A DNA stretch of 12,276 nt from Bacillota bacterium (GTDB lineage Bacteria > Bacillota > Clostridia > DSM-8532), in NCBI GenBank assembly GCA_023459915.1, contig JAEWSN010000216.1, positions 1-12,276 of the forward strand, in the 5' to 3' direction. Below the pieces are notes generated by a model that saw only the letters and a list, made by a program, of their open reading frames with translations, was not told where the DNA came from and ran no database searches. How positions within the stretch are numbered: position 1 is the first letter of the stretch; every line of letters begins with the position of its first letter. The position numbers and the translations under genes are program-made. This document shows, one piece after another, positions 6,327 to 12,131 of the stretch.

Positions 6327-7141
6327 GGTGCCTCCTCCTCGCTGTTCTCAACGGTCTCGTACGGGCAGGGATGTTCAGCGTCCACCTGTCTGGGACAGGG
6401 CTTGCCTTCCGTGGTTTCGCGCGGACAGGGCTCGCCGGCCTGGATGCGGCGCAGCCGCTTGGGACAGCCGTTTTCGTCCGACCGTTCCTTGATTCCGGTG
6501 ACCACGTCCTCGCAGGCAAGCAGTTCGTCCCGCAGCCGCTGCAACTCCGTGCGCATGCGGCAGAAATCCTGGGAAACCGGGTCTCCCATGTGGATTTGGT
6601 CGAGCTCGTAGGAGGAGCGGATTTTGTGATCACCCTTGCGGACAGGCCGGGCCGGCACACCCACCACGGTGGTGTCCTCGTCCACTTCGTCGAGCACAAC
6701 GGCGTTGGCGGCGATTTTGGCATTGTCCCCCACGGTGAAGGGGCCGAGGATTTTCGCGCCCGCGCCAATCAACACATTTGCGCCGATGGTGGGATGCCGC
6801 TTGCCGCAATGCTTGCCGGTGCCCCCAATGGTCACCGCCTGGTAAATGGTGCAGTCATCACCGATCTCCGCCGTCTCCCCGATGACCACACCCATGCCGT
6901 GATCAATGAACACCCGGTTGCCGATGGTGGCGCCGGGATGAATTTCGATGCCTGTGCGATGCCGGGCGTGCTGGGAAACCGCGCGCGCCATAAACCGCCT
7001 GCCGTGCCGGTGCAGCCAATTGGCGAGCCGGTGCAGGCGGATGGCCTTGAACCCGGGATACTGGAACACCACCTGCCAGGGACCCGTTGCCGCCGGATCG
7101 CGCTCGGCGATGGATTTTGCGTCTTCAAACCATTGGAGCAT
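6323..7141 (-). CDS. cysE: Serine O-acetyltransferase with a Cys-Pro repeat tail
   Basis: CysE acetylates L-serine with acetyl-CoA, the committed step of cysteine synthesis. The 272-aa call starts at ATG 7141, because the promoter at 7199-7227 lies inside the longer open frame and family alignment puts DPAA (here 15-18) near the start; the ribosome binding site is weak, and TTG at 7156 is an alternative. The left-handed beta-helix is clear: GIEIHPGATIG (64-74), FIDHGMGVVIGETAEIG with catalytic His81, and GGTGK-KRHPTIG. The tail beyond about residue 195 is unusual: a helical stretch, then Cys-Pro at 226, 239, 249 and 259, the last three 10 residues apart. It overlaps cysS by four bases. No T-box leader is present. 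Confidence 0.92.
   Translation of the reverse strand: MLQWFEDAKSIAERDPAATGPWQVVFQYPGFKAIRLHRLANWLHRHGRRFMARAVSQHARHRTGIEIHPGATIGNRVFIDHGMGVVIGETAEIGDDCTIYQAVTIGGTGKHCGKRHPTIGANVLIGAGAKILGPFTVGDNAKIAANAVVLDEVDEDTTVVGVPARPVRKGDHKIRSSYELDQIHMGDPVSQDFCRMRTELQRLRDELLACEDVVTGIKERSDENGCPKRLRRIQAGEPCPRETTEGKPCPRQVDAEHPCPYETVENSEEEAP
6361..6450. repeat. 30-bp tandem repeats in the 3' end of cysE
   Basis: GGGCAGGG/GGACAGGG-type units begin at 6361, 6391 and 6421, exactly 30 bp apart. A further related GGGACAG core occurs at 6461. On the coding strand each unit gives a ten-residue peptide containing Pro-Cys-Pro. The units have diverged outside the core. Confidence 0.7.
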
Positions 7142-7198
7142 CCATGTACCATCCAATCCCCGCGCCAGTTTCCAAAGGGAAGCGTCGAGGTCATGTCC

Positions 7199-7227
7199 AT
7201 TATAGAGGATCCCCCGTGCCCGTACAA
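7199..7227 (-). promoter_or_regulatory. cysE-cysS promoter
   Basis: On the minus strand TTGTAC (7227-7222) and a perfect TATAAT (7204-7199) are 17 bases apart. A start near 7192 leaves about 50 nt of leader, too short for a T-box. The site also argues against the longer reading frame that begins at 7414. Confidence 0.75.
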
Positions 7228-7313
7228 GTTGCCGGGCGCCATGCTTCACAAGTCTTCGCAGTGCTTCATGCCTGCAAATGCAACTGGCAATGTCCAGACG
7301 GATGTCCGTGGTG

Positions 7314-7319
7314 TATAAT
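7314..7319 (+). promoter_or_regulatory. Possible -10 element for the lipid kinase gene
   Basis: A perfect TATAAT lies about 110 bases before the kinase start on the plus strand. No good -35 is found 16-18 bases upstream, so this is a weak call. It would place the kinase promoter back to back with the cysE promoter in the 290-bp divergent intergenic region. Confidence 0.4.
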
Positions 7320-7428
7320 ATGCGGTAATTGGCAAGCTCGGGCACGCACCACCGCATCCCCAAATGCTTGCACCCGTCCCGCACGCGAACGGAACACGCG
7401 TGACAGCGCCGCATGGAGGAACCTTTCG

Positions 7429-8313
7429 TTGGAGCATCTGTTCATCGTCAATCCCGCAGCCGGCAAGGGCGCCGCAAATGCCATGGCGGAGCACATCCGC
7501 CACCGGTTCGAGAACACCGCCCTCAACTGGCGCATCCTCAAGACCTGGGGCCCCGGGCACGCCACCATCCTGGCGCGGGAGGCCGTGGCCAACCAGCCGG
7601 ACATCCATGTGTACTCGGTTGGCGGAGACGGCACACTCAACGAGATTGTCAACGGACTGGCACTGACGGAGGCGCCGTTGGGCATCCTGCCTTGCGGCAC
7701 GGGCAACGACAGCATCCGCTCCCTGACCGATGTGCATGACCCTGTGCTGCTGCTCGAGGCGCTCATTGACGCGCGCGTGGAGAAGACCGATCTCGGCAGG
7801 CTCAACGACCGCTGGTTCCTCAACATCGCCTCGGCAGGCTTCGACGCCGAGGTGGTCATCCGCACCAACCGCTACAAGAAGCTGCCGCTGGTTCCCGGCT
7901 CCCTGGCCTATGTCATGGGGGTGCTCACCGCGCTGATTCAGCGGAATCTGCACGAAGTCACCATGACCCTCAACGACGGAGAACCGGAGAAGGACATCCT
8001 TCTGCTTGCCGCCTTTGCCAACGGCCGTTTTTACGGCGGCGGCATGCAGCCCGTTCCCTCAGCCGATTTGCGGGATGGCCTGCTCAACGTCTGCCGGGTG
8101 TCCCCGCTCTCGCGCATGCGCATCCTGAAGTTTTTCCCCAAGTTCATCAAGGGACAGCACGGCGCCATGGAGGAAGTGCGGTTCGACACGTTTACCCGCC
8201 TGCTGCTGGAAAGCGAACAGCCGCTTGCCGTCAACATCGACGGCGAATTGTCCACGGAAACGCGGGTGGAAGTGACCATTCACCCCGGCGCGCTGCGGCT
8301 GAAGCATCCCTGA
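7429..8313 (+). CDS. Diacylglycerol kinase family lipid kinase (YegS/BmrU-like)
   Basis: Enzymes of this family phosphorylate diacylglycerol or related lipids or sphingoid bases at the inner face of the membrane, recycling diacylglycerol to phosphatidate. The 294-aa call begins at TTG 7429, because GGAGG (7415-7419) lies nine bases upstream and the protein then starts directly with EHLFIVNPAAGKG, the expected family N-terminus; the open frame continues upstream to 7087 with no other good start. Motifs: NPAAGKG (8-14), the nucleotide-binding GGDGT (65-69), and LPCGTGND (87-94). The C-terminal half has the family pattern FANGRFYGGGMQPVPSA, then a final VNIDGE segment. Length is typical. The exact lipid substrate cannot be told. 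It is divergent from cysE and convergent with the cysQ-like gene. Confidence 0.9.
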   Translation: MEHLFIVNPAAGKGAANAMAEHIRHRFENTALNWRILKTWGPGHATILAREAVANQPDIHVYSVGGDGTLNEIVNGLALTEAPLGILPCGTGNDSIRSLTDVHDPVLLLEALIDARVEKTDLGRLNDRWFLNIASAGFDAEVVIRTNRYKKLPLVPGSLAYVMGVLTALIQRNLHEVTMTLNDGEPEKDILLLAAFANGRFYGGGMQPVPSADLRDGLLNVCRVSPLSRMRILKFFPKFIKGQHGAMEEVRFDTFTRLLLESEQPLAVNIDGELSTETRVEVTIHPGALRLKHP

Positions 8314-8355
8314 CCACAATCCGACCGTGCAATCAATCCAGATCATTCCATTGCG

Positions 8356-8391
8356 CGGTCGCGTCCAGCACGGATGCGACCGTTCAATTTT
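8356..8391 (+). terminator. Terminator after the lipid kinase gene
   Basis: CGGTCGCGTCC (8356-8366) pairs with GGATGCGACCG (8372-8382), eleven pairs including one G-T, around the loop AGCAC. A T-rich stretch, TTCAATTTT, follows on the plus strand. The T tract overlaps the end of the convergent cysQ-like gene. The minus-strand side has no T tract. Confidence 0.75.
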
Positions 8392-9307
8392 CAGCCGCCA
8401 GACTCAGGTTCTCCCGGCGATTCATCACCACAAAGCCATTCGGGTTGTCCGGCACGGTCTTGTTGTAGCGCATGGGCGTGCCATCCGGCCGGCACACCAC
8501 GCCACCGGCCTCCTCCACGATGATCTGCATGGCCGCGGTGTCCCATTCCATGGTTCGACCGTACCGAAAATAGACATCCGCCTCCCCACAGGCAATGAGA
8601 CACCCCTTGAGGGAGGACCCGGCCACGACCGTCCGCGCCACAAGGGGGTGGCGCATGAGCCGCTCTGTTTTGGCGGAGGGATGGGACCGGCTGACGGCCA
8701 GCACGAGCGCGCTGGTCCGGCTGGATACATGGAGTTGTCGCCAGGACGGTGCTTCGGGTTGACTGCCATCATCCATTCGCGTGCCGTCATCCGTTCGCGT
8801 GCCATCATCCGTCCGCACGCCGTCATCCGTTCGCGTGCCGTCATCCGTCCACGCCCCGGCACCTTTTGCGGCCCAAAACATCCGACCGCCGACCGGCATC
8901 ATGACCACGCCCGCCACCGGCCGATCCCATTCCAACAGCGCGATGTTGACCGAGAACTCATCGTTGCGCGCAATGTATTCCTTGGTACCGTCGAGCGGAT
9001 CCACCACAAACAGCCAGCGGGCGCCATGCCGTTCCGCAGGATCCGCGGATTCCTCCGCAAGAATGGGCACGCCCGGAAATACCTGCCGCAGTCCCCGGCA
9101 GATGATGTGGTTGGCCGCCTCGTCCGCCGGGGTGACCGGACTGCCATCCGCCTTGTGCCTGGCGTTGGGCGCGTCCGCATAGTGTCTCAGAATCTCAACG
9201 GACGCTTCCCGGGCCAATTGACGCATGACAGAGACGACATCGGGCAAGGGCCCGATGTCGCCTGCGTTCATGCTGTGTTGTTGTCGGTTGCTGGATTCAC
9301 ATTTCAT
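8384..9307 (-). CDS. cysQ: 3'(2'),5'-bisphosphate nucleotidase (CysQ-like, inositol monophosphatase fold)
   Basis: CysQ-type enzymes remove a phosphate from PAP (3'-phosphoadenosine 5'-phosphate), a by-product of sulfate assimilation and of carrier-protein modification, in a metal-dependent reaction. Metal-binding motifs are present: EES (85-87), DPLDGT (103-108) and WDTAA (255-259). The phrase DPLDGTKEYIARNDEFSVNIALLE fits CysQ better than plain inositol monophosphatase. At 307 aa it is longer than the usual 250-270 or so, mainly because of a repeat insert at residues 154-181 with five TDDGTR-like units, placed in a loop between the two halves of the fold. The start is uncertain: ATG 9307 has no clear ribosome binding site and neither does the next ATG (residue 13). 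No promoter was recognised upstream. Confidence 0.85.
   Translation of the reverse strand: MKCESSNRQQHSMNAGDIGPLPDVVSVMRQLAREASVEILRHYADAPNARHKADGSPVTPADEAANHIICRGLRQVFPGVPILAEESADPAERHGARWLFVVDPLDGTKEYIARNDEFSVNIALLEWDRPVAGVVMMPVGGRMFWAAKGAGAWTDDGTRTDDGVRTDDGTRTDDGTRMDDGSQPEAPSWRQLHVSSRTSALVLAVSRSHPSAKTERLMRHPLVARTVVAGSSLKGCLIACGEADVYFRYGRTMEWDTAAMQIIVEEAGGVVCRPDGTPMRYNKTVPDNPNGFVVMNRRENLSLAAEN
8765..8848. repeat. In-frame 18-bp minisatellite in the cysQ-like gene
   Basis: Nearly five tandem 18-bp units encode (T/M)DDG(T/V)R repeated. Units differ by one to three bases, mostly C/T changes. The array starts immediately after the conserved AAKGAGAW segment, so it lies at a domain edge and keeps the frame. 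Confidence 0.88.
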
Positions 9308-9460
9308 ATCTTTTTGCTCATGTTGTCGGGTTCGCGCAGGTTGTTCCTGTTGCGCGTCGATCTGTTTGCATCAATCGGTTTTACGTCGATCCGTTTCGCG
9401 GTTGCGCGTCACGCTGATTCACGCTATTGCGGTGGCGTCAAAATATCCGAAACGGTCATA
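9308..9460. other. Intergenic stretch between cysQ-like gene and inverted repeat
   Basis: No gene, promoter or RNA is recognised here. The sequence has imperfect direct repeats: GTTGCGCGTC at 9349-9358 and 9401-9410, and GTCGATCTGTTT (9356-9367) with GTCGATCCGTTT (9385-9396). A small inverted repeat, CGCGCA and TGCGCG, surrounds 9333-9356. Meaning is unknown. Confidence 0.5.
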
Positions 9461-9523
9461 ACTCCGGCCGTTGTGAGAGAATCATTCAGGATGAAATTGT
9501 TTTTGACATTCAACGGCCGGAGT
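9461..9523. repeat. 13-bp perfect inverted repeat with 37-bp loop
   Basis: ACTCCGGCCGTTG (9461-9473) and CAACGGCCGGAGT (9511-9523) are exact reverse complements. The AT-rich 37-bp segment between them contrasts with the GC-rich arms. It begins four bases past the aldo/keto reductase stop codon. Neither side has a T tract, so a standard terminator is unlikely; it may be a small palindromic element or a transcript 3'-end stabiliser. Confidence 0.8.
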
Positions 9524-9527
9524 AATA

Positions 9528-10367
9528 TCAAAACGTAAAGGTGTCCGGATGGGAACCCACGCGCGCATCCATGTTCATCGCGTCAATGGCCGCCATGTCC
9601 GCGTCTGACAGGGCAAAGTCGAAGAGATTGCCATTCGCCTCAATCCGATCCTTGTGAACGGACTTGGGAATCACAATGAAATCGTGCTGGAGGTGCCAGC
9701 GAAGAATGACCTGCGCGGCCGATTTCCCGTACTTCGCGCCGATGGCTGCCAATTCGGGATTCGTGGTGAGGTTCCCGTCGCGGCTTCCGCCCAGCGGGCT
9801 CCAGGATTCAAAAGCAATGCCCAGCTTGTCACAATAGGCCTTGAGCGGTTTTTGCGACAGGCGCGGATGGCATTCCACCTGGTTCACCGCCGGCACAACG
9901 GTGGCAGTCTTCAACAAATCGTCCAGATGATGCTCCAGGAAGTTGCTCACGCCGATGGCCCGGGCAAGCCCTTCCTGATACAACTGCTCCATGACCATCC
10001 AGGATTCGACATATTTCGTTTTCACCGGCCAGTGGATGAGATACAAATCCACATGGGAAACGCCCAGCCGTTCCAGACTCTCATCAAACGCCTTGCGCTG
10101 GCGGCCGGCACGCATCTCGTCGTTCCACAGCTTGGTGGTCAGAAAGATCTCCTCGCGCGGCACACCGCTGTCACGGATACCCTTGCCCACGCCTTCCTCA
10201 TTACCATACACCGCGGCAGTGTCGATGTGCCGGTATCCGGCTTCCAGCGCCCAACGCACGGCATTGGCGGTTTCCTCTCCGTCCTTGGCGCGGAACACGC
10301 CCAGGCCAAGGCGGGGAATCTCCACGCCGTTGTTCAGCTTGATGGTGCTTTGAATGTTCAGGTTCAT
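9528..10367 (-). CDS. Aldo/keto reductase (glyoxal/2,5-diketo-gluconate reductase type)
   Basis: A 279-aa NADPH-dependent carbonyl reductase expected in the cytoplasm. The TIM-barrel tetrad is complete: Asp49 and Tyr54 in HIDTAAVYGNE, Lys79 in TTKLW, His112 in LIHWP. GVSNF, NQVECHP and the cofactor-binding IPKSVHKDRIEAN segment near the C-terminus follow in the right order, and the HPDTF ending is common in the subfamily that includes Bacillus YvgN-like glyoxal reductase. The start at ATG 10367 is fixed by AAAGGAGG five bases upstream; an in-frame start eight codons earlier lacks this. It lies 51 bases after the 116-aa partner gene and may be co-transcribed or use the weak promoter at 10394-10422. 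Substrate cannot be deduced. Confidence 0.93.
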   Translation of the reverse strand: MNLNIQSTIKLNNGVEIPRLGLGVFRAKDGEETANAVRWALEAGYRHIDTAAVYGNEEGVGKGIRDSGVPREEIFLTTKLWNDEMRAGRQRKAFDESLERLGVSHVDLYLIHWPVKTKYVESWMVMEQLYQEGLARAIGVSNFLEHHLDDLLKTATVVPAVNQVECHPRLSQKPLKAYCDKLGIAFESWSPLGGSRDGNLTTNPELAAIGAKYGKSAAQVILRWHLQHDFIVIPKSVHKDRIEANGNLFDFALSDADMAAIDAMNMDARVGSHPDTFTF

Positions 10368-10393
10368 GTTCGCCTCCTTTGTCAATCGCACGG

Positions 10394-10422
10394 ATTCTTG
10401 CCGCGCATGCTTCGTTGCTCAA
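10394..10422 (-). promoter_or_regulatory. Weak candidate promoter for the aldo/keto reductase
   Basis: On the minus strand TTGAGC (10422-10417) and AAGAAT (10399-10394) are 17 bases apart, four of six matches each. The -35 overlaps the stop codon of the upstream gene. This is suggestive only. Confidence 0.35.
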
Positions 10423-10769
10423 TCACGCAATTTGATGTCCTGATAGGATACGGTATCTCCCTCGAACCGCACCCAATAGAAGTCGTCGTTTTGCTGACCT
10501 CTTGTTTTTCTGACAATGCCCAGCGGGCTGTAATACTTCAACCCAAGCAGCTTGAGCAGGTCATCCACGCCATCCCGTGTTGGCGGAAAGCAGCGTGATT
10601 TCCAAAACCATTCGAGCCCTTCGGGCGTGTTGCCAAAAGGCAACGGGTTGTCCATCACATCCTCAGTGAAACGCTCACAGCGGATCGTTCCGTCAGACAA
10701 CACCTCCACATGGGCCACGGGCCGGTCCTTGAGCATGTAGTCGAACGAGAGGTTCACCGTCTTGTCCAT
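10419..10769 (-). CDS. Small partner protein of the HipA-like kinase
   Basis: A 116-aa soluble protein of unproven function. ATG 10769 has GAGGGA about 5 bases upstream, and the gene overlaps the 3' end of the kinase gene by 16 bases, so the two are surely co-translated. Visible pattern: an N-terminal beta-rich stretch (LKDRPVAHVEVLSDGTI), LPFG (43-46), then EWFWKSRCFPPTRDGVDDLLKLLGL near the middle and DDFYWVRF near the end. From memory, small clostridial proteins encoded beside HipA-like kinases share the pattern LPvG, WW-R-iP-R-g and slsD-YW; this has not been searched. There is no transmembrane segment or DNA-binding helix-turn-helix that I can see. It could be a kinase-controlling subunit comparable to HipS, but that is inference. 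Confidence 0.72.
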   Translation of the reverse strand: MDKTVNLSFDYMLKDRPVAHVEVLSDGTIRCERFTEDVMDNPLPFGNTPEGLEWFWKSRCFPPTRDGVDDLLKLLGLKYYSPLGIVRKTRGQQNDDFYWVRFEGDTVSYQDIKLRD

Positions 10770-11581
10770 ACATTTCCCTCATAGGCATCCAGTTGATGGT
10801 TCAGGACAGCAATGGCCCTTGCCACAGTCTGTTCGGAATAAAGGGAATTTGTGTATTCCGACAACCGTTTGTCCAACAAATCCTTATTTATCCGAAGTTT
10901 ATAATCGGGAAACAACTTCCGCAATGCCTGAACCTGGCGGTTGCCAAATGGTTCATACTTGAGCCTTCTCAAGGCAACTTCCACAGGAAACTTACCCCAT
11001 AAGGCATTTCTCGCCAAAAAAGCCAGTCCATTGTCAAATATCGGTGCCATCCGATACTGATTTGCTTTCATGTCACGGATGACCCCGAGGTTGTTGGGAT
11101 GCCGGTCTTCATTTGCCATCAACAGATCCACATACAGGGTTTTGCAAAGGTAATCCTCCAGATGCAACCCATAGTTTGATTCCAGAAAGGATAAAACAGA
11201 GGCAATCCCCTCTTGTGTTGAACGCCCTTGGAGCAAGTCTTCAAACAGCAGCCCACGTTGTTCAAACAATCTGGACAATGAAACAAATGCTTCTTCCTCA
11301 TGCAGAAACATGCTGTGACTGTAACAACCGTGCCGCACCACGTCACCAATCTTGAGCGTACAGACAGCATACGAAACATGTGGAACATCCTCAACGCACG
11401 TCAGCAAAAGCGTTCCAAGCTCTTCAGCCAAGCCCTCATACCCCTGCGTGTCAGCCTTTATCCAAACGTCTCCAATCCGCCATTTGCCCTGATCCCCTTT
11501 GCTGTTGGTAGAAGAATACCGATGCTGCTCCTGAACACAAAAAGTGCGATATCGCTTCAAGATTTTCACGGAATTTGGCAT
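10754..11581 (-). CDS. HipA/CtkA-like protein kinase
   Basis: A 275-aa protein with a HipA-type kinase core. WIKAD (40-44) followed by GYEGLAEELGTLLL offers the ATP-site lysine (Lys42) and a helix glutamate. The catalytic loop is MANEDRHPNNLGVI (Asp159, Asn164) and the metal-binding motif is PIFDNG (Asp183). HipA-family kinases phosphorylate serine or threonine on a target such as an aminoacyl-tRNA synthetase, halting growth. It is much shorter than E. coli HipA (about 440 aa) and lacks the HipA N-terminal subdomain, resembling CtkA or HipT in layout. ATG 11581 is chosen for its AAAGGCAGG site; starts at 11626 and 11614 are possible. No HipB-like regulator is nearby. Its GC content is low (26 of 60 bases in 11161-11220), against 40 of 60 in 7741-7800, suggesting transfer. 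Confidence 0.82.
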   Translation of the reverse strand: MPNSVKILKRYRTFCVQEQHRYSSTNSKGDQGKWRIGDVWIKADTQGYEGLAEELGTLLLTCVEDVPHVSYAVCTLKIGDVVRHGCYSHSMFLHEEEAFVSLSRLFEQRGLLFEDLLQGRSTQEGIASVLSFLESNYGLHLEDYLCKTLYVDLLMANEDRHPNNLGVIRDMKANQYRMAPIFDNGLAFLARNALWGKFPVEVALRRLKYEPFGNRQVQALRKLFPDYKLRINKDLLDKRLSEYTNSLYSEQTVARAIAVLNHQLDAYEGNVWTRR

Positions 11582-11640
11582 GCCACACCTGCCTTTCCAT
11601 TCGAAAGCTGTCATTGTGCCAATCAATCCAAATCAAAATG

Positions 11641-11684
11641 AAAACAAAAACCCCATCATCGGAAACACGCTCCGTGACGGGGTT
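11641..11684 (-). terminator. Intrinsic terminator of the tRNA-Arg transcript
   Basis: On the minus strand AACCCC-G-TCA...CGGA (11684 down) pairs with TCCG...TGA-T-GGGGTT ending at 11649, followed by TTTTTGTTTTC. It begins six bases after the tRNA CCA end, so the kinase gene beyond it needs its own promoter or readthrough. No convincing promoter for the kinase was found in the 60 bases between. Confidence 0.85.
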
Positions 11685-11689
11685 CTGAT

Positions 11690-11766
11690 TGGCACGCCCA
11701 AAGGGATTCGAACCCATGACCTGCGGTTTAGGAAACCGACGCTCTATCCTGCTGAGCTATGGGCGC
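11690..11766 (-). tRNA. tRNA-Arg, anticodon CCU (CCA encoded)
   Basis: A 77-nt cloverleaf reads AGG codons. Acceptor GCGCCCA pairs with TGGGCGT, D arm GCTC/GAGC, anticodon loop TTCCTAA with CCT in the anticodon positions, T loop TTCGAAT, discriminator G and encoded CCA. Three positions are non-standard: G1-U72 wobble, U27-C43, and U50-U64. The conserved loops are intact, so it is probably functional. It has a promoter 55 bases upstream and a strong terminator 3'. The 3' end faces the HipA-like module, the side where tRNA-targeted integrations usually lie. Confidence 0.95.
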
Positions 11767-11820
11767 ATGATGAGGGCTGTTCCCGGCACAAAGGGCAACA
11801 GCGCGTGCTCGACTTGAATC

Positions 11821-11849
11821 ATCATGCCATGTTTCACGGATGGAGTCAA
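11821..11849 (-). promoter_or_regulatory. tRNA-Arg promoter
   Basis: On the minus strand TTGACT (11849-11844) and CATGAT (11826-11821) are 17 bases apart. The start near 11814 leaves a leader of about 48 nt before the mature tRNA 5' end. No other RNA gene is seen in the leader. Confidence 0.65.
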
Positions 11850-11880
11850 GAAAATCGGGTTTCCAGGGCACCCGAACCCG

Positions 11881-11908
11881 AATAGTAGTAATTGATTATA
11901 CGACTATT
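11881..11908. promoter_or_regulatory. Palindromic operator-like site at the ddh promoter
   Basis: AATAGTAGTA (11881-11890) and TACGACTATT (11899-11908) are inverted repeats matching at nine of ten positions, eight bases apart. The centre holds the -35 of the ddh promoter, so a bound dimer would block RNA polymerase. The factor is unknown. Confidence 0.55.
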
Positions 11909-11920
11909 TTATGGTACAGT
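11892..11920 (+). promoter_or_regulatory. ddh promoter
   Basis: TTGATT (11892-11897) and TACAGT (11915-11920) are 17 bases apart, with TGG just before the -10 giving an extended -10 element. It points toward ddh, with a start near 11927. Confidence 0.6.
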
Positions 11921-11926
11921 CATCAC

Positions 11927-12131
11927 AGGTTCGCAATGGGGCGGAACCACACTTGTTTCGTGGCATCCATCCGCTCCCATGGATGACCGCGACCGGTGTT
12001 TGCGGATATGTCCATACAACCGCAACGCCAATTCGACAACACAAGCCTCTGCGGCGTAAAACCGCCCCGGCAGGCAGGAACACCAGCCCCTGCGGTACAA
12101 GAAGCGTCCGCAGCAGAAAAGGAGCAATCAC
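11927..12131 (+). other. Long untranslated leader of ddh with possible hairpins
   Basis: About 205 nt lie between the predicted transcription start and the ddh ATG. Candidate stems: GGTTC with GAACC (11929-11947), CCAC with GTGG (11947-11963), and CATCCAT with ATGGATG (11965-11986). No known riboswitch class was recognised and no T-tract terminator precedes the gene. Two tiny reading frames (ATG 11936, 16 codons; ATG 11979, 26 codons) lack convincing ribosome binding sites. Confidence 0.4.

Noticed and set aside
5076..6611. 511-codon open frame on the plus strand opposite cysS and cysE
   Set aside because: It is antisense to two clearly conserved genes, has no family-like motifs, and long antisense frames are expected in GC-rich coding DNA.
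7142..7414. N-terminal extension of cysE back to 7414
   Set aside because: The extension contains a strong minus-strand promoter (7199-7227), overlaps the divergent gene's control region, and does not look like the family N-terminus.
7087..7428. N-terminal extension of the lipid kinase back to 7087
   Set aside because: It would run through the cysE start region, lacks a ribosome binding site, and the family motif begins exactly at the TTG start chosen.
7142..7428. T-box riboswitch before cysE
   Set aside because: The predicted transcript leader is only about 50 nt and no T-box antiterminator sequence is present.
9528..11690. Second attachment site (copy of the tRNA 3' end) bounding an integrated element
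   Set aside because: No repeat of the tRNA 3' sequence and no integrase gene were found in the window.
11929..11965. T-box-like GGGGCGGAACC segment in the ddh leader
   Set aside because: The needed UGGN bulge and flanking conserved bases are absent and no terminator follows; a lysine riboswitch was also considered but its core blocks are missing.
11936..12059. Short leader peptides (16 and 26 codons) upstream of ddh
   Set aside because: No good ribosome binding sites and no runs of lysine or other regulatory codons; kept only as a remark in the leader entry.
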